Shown: positions 56,387 to 64,000 of the stretch, piece after piece
Numbering within the stretch: the first letter of the stretch is position 1
How the letters are laid out: each line of letters begins with the position of its first letter
DNA from: Saccharum officinarum
Lineage: Eukaryota; Streptophyta; Magnoliopsida; Poales; Poaceae
Assembly (NCBI GenBank): GCA_020631735.1
Contig: CM036170.1
Coordinates: 66,789,737-66,853,736, forward strand
Length of the DNA stretch: 64,000 nt
Direction of reading: 5' to 3'
The notes under the pieces: generated by a model
Told to the model about the DNA's origin: nothing
What the model saw: the letters and a program-made list of their open reading frames with translations, nothing else
Databases searched by the model: none
Translations under genes and position numbers: made by a program

Positions 56387-59300
56387 ATGGCGGTCAAGGT
56401 CTACGTCGTGTAAGCATCGCCACCACTCCTTTCTTGGAATTGATGGTTATTCCCGTTGTCTCCGTCGCCCGCTCCCTAAAATTCCTCTTTTTTTATATAG
56501 AATAGACAAAAACATCCTGATTTCAGGTTCTAATTTCTTGTTTCCGATTGTGCCTTAAGACTTTGTCTGATCTCGCTAAGGTGTTATTCTTGGTTGTTAG
56601 GGTTTAGATTGTGATCGAATCGCATCAGAGTTTTCGAAGTTTAGTTTTACGGGAAGAATTCTCGAGATGATTTTAGGAATTCAGATGTAGGATACCTCCA
56701 ATTCCGACTTCCGACCCCTTTGTTCGCGATAAAAATCGGTAAACGAGGTCGATTTTTCCACTCGGTCCACTGATGATTCTACTAGTGTTGGTAAAGAAAT
56801 GGGAGGAATATGCTGGACTTCTAGTGCTCCGGTGTTTATTTTCATCTGCAGGACAGAGGGTCTCAATCATGACGGTGGGTTTGTGTCCTTGACGGAAATG
56901 ATGCCTCCTTAATGGGACCAAATAGTGGTGGGCTCCGGCGCTAATCGTGCCCATCCTTTCTTAGCTTTTCTATGCACACCTGTGCGCCGGAGGTCCAATT
57001 TTGTCAGCCTTGCTGATTGGCCGGGAAAGGAAATTAGTGCCACTATTATTTTAGCCCGTCAAGTCTATAACTGTGGTTAGGATTATTGAAAAGGTTCTTG
57101 CTTCCAGACCAACTCTGCTCTTCGTCATATTCTATTAAAGATGCCTACCTGTCAATTCTCTGTTTTGTTTTCAAAAGATTGACATCGATGCGTTGCTAGT
57201 TATGTTTATGCTGCTATTAATTCGACTGAGTTTCATAAGAGCACTTACCACATCCACCTGCCTGTATCATATTGATCGGAAAGTGACCCATTTGTACTTT
57301 TGTGTTCTTTAGACATTGTAGATGTAACCCTGCACTGTGTCAGCCAAAATATATATGCTCTATTATTTTAGCCCATCAAATCCATAACTGTGGTTAGATT
57401 ATTGAAAAGAAGGTTCCTGCTTCCAGACCAATTCTGCTCTTTGTCATATTCTATTAAAGATACCTAGCTGTCAGTTCTCTATTTTGTTCTCAAGAGATTG
57501 ACATCGATGCGTTGCTAGTTATTTTCATGCTACTGAATCGACTACTCAAAGTTTCATATCACATCCACCTGCCTGTATCATATTGATCTGAAAGTGACCC
57601 ATTTGTACTATCGTGTTATTTTTCCCAACAACACTGTTGTGTTCTTTAGAAACGTAGACATTGTAGATGAAACCCTGCACAGTGCAGCCAAAATATATAA
57701 TGCTCTGTTCCCCTTTTCTGACACCAACATGAAAATTCTAACCTTACCTTAAGATGAGAGTTTATATCAGCCTGAAGATCGTGCACGTATTCCTTCTATA
57801 CTTTAATGAAAAGGCAGAGCACCTGTCATTGCTCTTAAAAAAAGAGTTTCTATGTTCTAATCTATATGCACAAAAATGTTGTGAGCATTTTGGATGTTAC
57901 CCCCATTTCGTATCTTTGCTACCTTTTGTCACAAATCAAATGGAATGACTCTGCCTTTCTTTTTGGACATGCGATTTATGCGGATGCGCCCTTTTATTTT
58001 GACATGGTGGATGCCCCCTTTTTGTGATGTGGATTCCCTACCAAAAAAATCAGTTTTTACCATTAAATGGCGCATTCATATGTGCAAGTCCTGCTTCCCA
58101 GTGCCTTGCACCACTTTGGATCTTTATTTCTTTTCTCCGTATCTCTAGCTGTCTAAACGATTCTTTATGAGGATAAAAACAATTGGTCCATGCCCTCTTA
58201 ATGAAACACGTGTCAGGGACATGTTCTAAAAAAAAAAGGGTCCATAATATCTAAGGCAAAATGAAAGGCCATGGTATAGGCTTCTGTTATATTTCCTTTA
58301 GACAGAGTTGTTGGTCATTTCCTGCTGTAGCTGTACAGTGAACTTTGGCACGAATAGTAAAAACATATTTAACATTTGTGCGCATCAAGTTAAGTGTTGA
58401 CTTGAACCCTAAGTATGTGATTAATGGGCACACTTTTAACTGCAGACCTTATTTGCACTAGCAAGACAGATTCTCTTTGTCTATATCATGTCTCTTTTTG
58501 TCCAGTTCAGTTGTTAATTAATAGTTAATCAGGTAACTAGCAGTTGTAAAATTGTCTATTGTAATAAGAGTTTTTTAGGGTCATTTATGATTTGGTAGTC
58601 TTCGTCATCAGGCGTTCTAACCACCAGAATGTTCAGCAATTCTGAAGACCTGAATTACTTTGATATAAATTATATGCACTGCTGCACCTATATATAAGCT
58701 TAGCAACATATGTATAAATTTCTTCTAGAAGTAGGGCTTCCCCAAGCTTCTTGCTTGTGATATACTTTTTTGCTGGCCAGCTGCACGCAGACCATCTTTT
58801 CTAGAAGAAAATAAAGCTGAAAGTGACATCGTAGCTAAGAAGATACTCTAGTTTTATTTCCTTTCATGTCACTAATCCTCATAGAAATAATATATTCTTG
58901 AATTTAGTTTGGCTGCACATAACTTCTTTTTAGGATTGATTCTTTCATCACTTTAAAACTAAGCCAACAAAACAAAGCGCTTTATGGAGTAGTTGACTGA
59001 TGTGTCAGGATGAAGTATGAGTATCAGAATGGGTGTGTTCACTTCGCGAAAAGTAGCTGAAAAGTTACTGTAGCATCTTTCGTTGTTATTTGGCAAAATT
59101 TGTCTAATTATGGACTAACTAGGCTCAAAAGATTCGTCCCGACATTTACAGACAAACTATGCAATTAGTTATCTTTTTTACCTACATTTAATGCTCCATG
59201 CATGCGTCGAAAGATTTGATGTGATGGGTGGAAGAGGAAATATTTTGGGTTGGGATGGGGAAGTGAACACACCCAATGTAGGATGTGTTCAAAAGGAAAC

Positions 59301-60345
59301 CAGGGCATAGACACTGCCCTACCAATTTATTGATGGATTTGTTCTTCAGCTCAAAACACATTTTCTGTAAAGTATGAAACATAATTTGGTTACGTATGGA
59401 TTGTTGAGAGCAATATTAATAATTTGTACGTTGGAACTCAGAAGAAAAGGTTATTCCATTTTGCTAATACTTGGAGCAGAACTTGTTAAACAATTTATCA
59501 ATTTTCCAACAGGTACTACTCCACGTATGGACATGTTGGCAAACTAGCTGAAGAGATCAAAAAAGGTGCCTCATCTGTTGAAGGTGTTGAGGCTAAAATA
59601 TGGCAGGTAAGCCCTGATCATGAATAAGGTATTTCCACACTTGTAAGTGCCCCAAGACTAGTACATGAGGTGTCTGGAATGCTCTAACAGTTCATGAATG
59701 CAATTCTGAACATGAATTGCTGATACCACTTTTAAATTCTTGCATCTTCAGGTCCCTGAAACTCTCCCTGAAGAAGTGCTTGGAAAGATGGGCGCACCCC
59801 CTAAGCCTGATGTGCCAGTCATCACACCGCAAGAACTTGCAGAGGCTGATGGAATCCTCTTTGGGTTTCCGACAAGGTTTGGGATGATGGCAGCGCAAAT
59901 GAAGGCGTTCTTCGATGCTACTGGTGGACTCTGGAGGGAGCAGAGCCTTGCTGGCAAGCCTGCTGGCATCTTCTTCAGCACTGGAACCCAGGGTGGTGGC
60001 CAAGAGACTACACCGTAAGTGCCATTCCACACATGGTTACAATTACACGAGCACCAGGCCTGATGTCCAAAGATCATGAGACCAACATTTCGTTTGTTAC
60101 TCTTTTCATTCAGGTTGACAGCGATTACCCAGTTGACACACCACGGCATGGTGTTTGTGCCTGTGGGCTACACCTTCGGCGCCAAGCTGTTCGGCATGGA
60201 CCAGGTTCAGGGTGGCAGCCCCTACGGCGCCGGCACGTTCGCTGCCGACGGCTCGAGGTGGCCGAGTGAGGTGGAGCTGGAGCACGCCTTCCACCAGGGG
60301 AAGTACTTCGCAGGCATCGCCAAGAAGCTCAAGGGCTCTGCTTGA
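56387..60345 (+). CDS. FQR1: WrbA-type NAD(P)H:quinone oxidoreductase (FQR1)
   Basis: Four exons give 203 residues: 56387-56409, 59513-59606, 59752-60014 and 60114-60345, all GT..AG, total 612 nt. The tiny first exon encodes MAVKVYVV and joins to [15 protein letters not shown], the FMN phosphate-binding loop of flavodoxin-like WrbA proteins. [14 protein letters not shown] and [10 protein letters not shown] supply the other FMN contacts, and [14 protein letters not shown] is the conserved active-site region. Length equals the usual plant FQR1 (about 204). The enzyme transfers two electrons from NAD(P)H to quinones, avoiding semiquinone radicals; plant homologues are auxin-inducible and plasma-membrane associated. 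Intron 1 is 3.1 kb and carries a tandem duplication and a MITE. Confidence 0.96.
57044..57706. repeat. Tandem duplication in FQR1 intron 1
   Basis: A unit of about 320 bp starting TATTATTTTAGCCC at 57044 is repeated from 57361. Landmarks GACATCGATGCGTTGC, CATCCACCTGCCTG and ACATTGTAGATG occur in the same order in both. The second copy has insertions near 57620-57650. Diverged by eye by about one tenth. Confidence 0.9.
59031..59274 (+). mobile_element. Tourist-like MITE in FQR1 intron 1, perfect 15-bp TIR
   Basis: The ends GGGTGTGTTCACTTC and GAAGTGAACACACCC are exact inverted copies, flanked by AAT on both sides. The core matches the 51643-51833 family (GGACTAACTAGGCTC, TTAGTTATC, ATGCTCCATGCATG). 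244 bp. Confidence 0.85.
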
Positions 60346-60815
60346 TCTGCATATACCCTTCTCAGATATATCATAAAACATTTACAGATTCGTCATACCC
60401 ATTGTTCGCTCGTGGTGCCGGATGCTATGTGGCTCATTGGTACTGCTGCCGTATAATATGGTGTTTCATGCTCTGGTGACTTGGTTGTAATCTGGAGTTG
60501 GACTATTGTGTTTCTCGTCGCTTAAATTTCGATGATTGCTCAAGTAAACGACTTGCAGCTGGTTGATCTGTGATGTCTTGTGTTTGGCCAATTTGATGGC
60601 CGAAGCAACTGCAGCTAGGTTGTTAGGTTAGCTACCTGTCAGGTGTCACAGCTCTCCAATCGAAAGGCTACTGAGAACGATGGAAACTTAACTGAAGTGT
60701 GGATTGGAGTGGATAACAGGATAAGGAACGTGCAGACGCGCTGTTGCTATGCGTCTATGCTTGTCTTCCCAGCATGCCAAACGCAGGGTTTCTTTCAGCA
60801 TGAAAACCGCTGCTG
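60346..60815 (+). other. 3' UTR and flank of FQR1
   Basis: Follows the TGA; no further gene. The plant poly(A) signal was not pinned down. Confidence 0.4.
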
Positions 60816-61144
60816 AAGCCCAGCCACTTTTTTTTTTTTGAGAAAGGGATTGGATTTTATTAATATAGGAAAATGATTACATCTAGCCCCAGGGCACTCC
60901 TTGACAAAAGAAAAATTACATCTAAGTCCTTGGAAGGAGCACCTCGTGGCCTTCACTGTCATGGACCGATGTTGCCGCAAGCTAGTGCTTCTCCATCTCC
61001 CGCAATGAAGAAGACACAAGATGCATGGCCGATTTCCGGATTGACAAAGAACTTTAAAGTTTAATGAGCCCAAGAAAAACACACCCAAGGTGTGTTGTAG
61101 ATTCGTTGAACGCACCAGCTAAAGGCAAGCTGACAAGCCCAGCC
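60816..61144 (-). mobile_element. Antisense retroposon (LINE 3' tail type) with 10-bp target duplication
   Basis: AAGCCCAGCC occurs at 60816-60825 and 61135-61144. The insert 60826-61134 begins with a T-run (the poly-A tail on the minus strand) followed by TTGAGAAAGGGATTGG, typical of grass LINE 3' ends. The minus-strand frame of about 106 codons (61115-60795) has no domain I recognise and is probably remnant sequence. Confidence 0.75.
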
Positions 61145-64000
61145 TGCTAGGGTTAGGATCCGGCCTGTCGAAGTTACTAGGCCAGCCAGGCAGGCCGAAA
61201 TTGTGCCGGGCTTGTGCTCGGTCTCGGCCTGTTCCATATTTCTTTTGCCACTGGCCTACTGCCAAGTGCCGACCAACGACATCCAAATACATGAAGCACG
61301 TGGGAGTGACCTCACTCTGACGATGTAGTGAAATCGCCTAAATAAAGGCCACACTTTAAATTGTTGTGACGAGATGTACTCGAGTGCTGCTTTCGGGCGT
61401 GGCTCCGCTTTGGCCTTCTTCCTGGTGACGCACTCGCTAATACATACATAAAGTAATGCGTTTAAGCACTAAGTACGTGATCATGGTGACGCACTCGCTA
61501 GGCTCTCAAACGCTCTGTTAACTTATCAGTCTCGCTTATCAGCTATGGTACAATATTTTTCTCTTGCAATAAATCGGAGAAATCAGCTGAACAGCTCCAC
61601 GCAAATGCAAATAGGAGGGCATTTGAACCGCCCGTGCTCGGCGATCGAAGCACTGTAAAGCAAGCACAAACTCCATGACCATGAGGATTGGCGCATGGGT
61701 GGATGCCTGCCGGCTGCTGGCGGCGGCGGCGGGAGAGGGAGGGTGGCCAAGCGCCCGCCGTTCTTGGCCTGACGCGTGCACGCGCGCGAGAACCATGCCA
61801 CCATGGCGCGCTTTTGCAGCGAAACGCCACTACTTTGAACAGGCCGGCGGGCTGCCGGCGGCGGCAGGCGGCAGCTAGCTGCGCCGCGGGCAGGCGACCT
61901 GCAGTCGACCCTGACCGGACTCCAGAGCTTGGATGACTGGACCTGGACATCACCTGAACAATGCAGGGAGTCAGGGACCCCATTCCATCGCATGTGCTGA
62001 TGATGTGCACTAGCACTAGCTCGCCGTTGCCATTGTGGCTGCTACTGCTAGATACATGCAGGTTCTCTCATAGAAAGAAGAACTCGGCGAAAAGCCGGAG
62101 CAGTAGCTGGCTATACATGGTCGGTTACCCATTACTGCTGCCTGCTGCGTGCAAGAATATTCCTGAACGTATGCTACAAAAGCTCATGGGCCTCGACCGG
62201 AAGGATAACATATACCACGCCCTGAGCCCCTGACCACAGCATCGCACTAGAAAAACTAGCAAAACTACTATTGCCTAGGCAGTTGAAACGCAACCAACGC
62301 AACAACACTAGATACACAAATCCGTTCGCTTTCCACAAGGGGGCCTTGTTATATGCCCTCTCCATTTCAAAATGTAAGGTGCTTAATTTTATTATAAATC
62401 AATTTTTCCTATTTTTGACCAAATTTATAAAATGATATATGAGCATTTGCAATACCAAATAAATACATATTGACATATTTCATGTCGGATTTAGCGAAAC
62501 AAATTTGGCGTAGGAGTTTTTTTTTTACAAACTTGGTCGACAATAACAAAAATTTGATTTAGGATAAAATTAAAAACACATTACATTTTGGAATGAAGGA
62601 GTACTAGATTGCATGGCGTTTGAACGCACACAGAGAGAGGAGAGAGAGAGGGGGGGGGTTTGCTGCATAAGCGGAAAAACATATACTGATATAATCAATA
62701 CACAAAACAGAAAAAAAGAATACTGAAAAGGTGTTGGGCACCCAATGGTGTGATTGGCATAAAATGTTTGGTTCTTATCTTAAAACCTCACTACGTTTAG
62801 GTACCCTCGTCATTATAAGTAATTGGTCTTAGTAAAATTGCAAGCCGAGGACAGAAACAGAACTGAATTAGCATGATCCGGGCTGGCCTTGCTTACCCAG
62901 TATAATCAGGGCCTGGCCCTTCAGCTAATTTTAGTTTTCACAGTTGAGTAGCATATATGTTTGAGTTAGGTAAAATCTCAGTCCTATAGACCTAGGGCTG
63001 ATGAAGGCCTGTTAGCCCTTGGACTAGATCCACTAATTAACTCCGTTGCACTGTATGCACTGTATGGCAAAGGGTATGAATTATGAACATCTTTCTCAGA
63101 ATTCAGTGAACAAAATATACTGAAATTTAATCCCTGAATGGCCGGAAATAGTTATATACATCCATTGTATTTGCAACTGATCTTTTTCTCAATCCGCTAA
63201 CTTAACAAAGTATACTGCTCGTCTGTGTGCGGCAAATAATTTACAACTCCTCCATCTAAAAAAGACAAAATATGCTAGTACGTGGTACTAGTAGATCAAA
63301 AACCAATTGAAATTGAGGAATGTATCGTCTTTTACAAAACTAGATAAATTAAGTAAACTTACTGATTTGGCACCTATATATCCTTTTTAAGCGCATACAT
63401 ACTTCCAGTAATAGGAGCTTATAATGAGATAAGAATCATTGCCATGCTGCCATGACTGTTGTCAGCTATCTGCACTAATATATACCTCCTGCTGCTTTTC
63501 CTTTGAAATAATCACCTGCCCTACCTTTCCCTTCCAACGACGCCAACCTATTCATACTACACAGTGCTAATTATATATAGCTGTCGTGAATTATTTGCTT
63601 GCAAAGTTGCATATATATGAGTATAGATGCCCCATACACGGCCTCAATTCATCATTCCCTTTTTGCACCTGATCCAGCATGCCATATATACTTAGCCTGT
63701 CGTAGAAGACCACCAGTAGGCAGTACCTATATTATCACATCCATCTTTTCCCTTACAAAACATCCTTCGATTGCTTGGGCGACATCGTACCTTCTTGCTT
63801 TTCGTCTCATCAAGCTACTTCGCTTGCTACTAAAATTGGTCGATCACCATCTGTACAAAACTTAGTCTAATAAGAACACATGCATGATCGAGTTTGCTTT
63901 GCTTTAGCGTCAGAACACTCTTTGCATTTGTTTGTAATTCACGGACGAGTACACGTTGCTGTTATTAGCACGTGTACCCTCTACGGCTCTACCAATGCAA
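61145..64000. other. Spacer to window end
   Basis: Contains a partial small-family MITE (about 61512-61600), a GC-rich patch (61690-61920) with frames open on both strands, the Stowaway-like element at 62350-62605 and a GA/G-rich tract at 62631-62658. No gene supported. Confidence 0.4.
62350..62605. mobile_element. Stowaway-like MITE
   Basis: The left end CCCTCTCCATTTCAAAATGT and the right end ACATTTTGGAATGAAGGAG are inverted. The interior has TTTGACCAAATTTATAA and ACAAACTTGGTCGA blocks as in the copy at 30473-30719. TA lies at both borders. Confidence 0.75.

Noticed and set aside
61543..62016. Minus- and plus-strand frames in a GC-rich patch
   Set aside because: Open in several frames at once, low complexity, no start context or domain.

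Overview
This 64 kb window is nuclear DNA of a grass, probably a panicoid species. It has intron-rich genes with GT..AG splice sites, a very high GC bias in first exons, many grass-type MITEs (Tourist-like, Stowaway-like), two Ty1/copia LTR retrotransposons, LINE remnants and one 100-N assembly gap (25020-25119). No rRNA, tRNA, CRISPR array or prokaryotic operon was seen. The genus call is inference; gene families and exon structures are read from the sequence.

Layout. 1-3.6 kb is a MITE-rich spacer with a GC-rich island. 3.7-4.6 kb (minus) holds a two-exon phytocyanin (uclacyanin-like blue copper protein). 5.8-6.7 kb (minus) is a decayed copy of a TauE/SafE-type membrane transporter gene, and 10.3-13.1 kb (minus) is its intact four-exon paralogue; between them lies the 3' half of an L1-type LINE with a small retroposon nested in it. 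14.85-19.83 kb (minus) is a seven-exon BCAS3/WD40 gene of the ATG18 f/g/h class. 20.9-21.5 kb holds a wrecked RING-H2 (ATL-type) gene, followed by a non-autonomous hAT-like element with a flanking duplication. 26.5-28.05 kb (minus) is a LisH/CTLH-like gene with an internal 30-bp repeat and an apparent frameshift. 29.28-30.38 kb (minus) holds the last four coding exons of meiotic HOP2. Its first exon is not found, and a Sirevirus-type copia element (30.85-41.75 kb) begins 0.47 kb away. A second copia element with clean 5-bp target duplications occupies 43.2-50.0 kb. 50-56 kb is repeat- and spacer-rich. 56.4-60.35 kb (plus) is a four-exon WrbA/FQR1 quinone reductase. The remaining 3.6 kb has a retroposon tail and MITE remnants.

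The genes are unrelated neighbours rather than a pathway: copper protein, transporter, autophagy factor, recombination factor and quinone reductase. I found no convincing new multi-gene system. The most informative observations are structural. The Sirevirus has two structurally different LTRs and no target duplication, so it looks recombinant. Its pol frame is broken only by nonsense codons that single transitions would explain. HOP2 lacks its first exon beside that element. There is a likely frameshift plus a duplicated splice donor in the LisH-like gene. A perfect 17-bp inverted repeat lies at the inferred transcription start of the phytocyanin gene. Duplicated, decaying TauE/SafE exons record the history of that small gene cluster.
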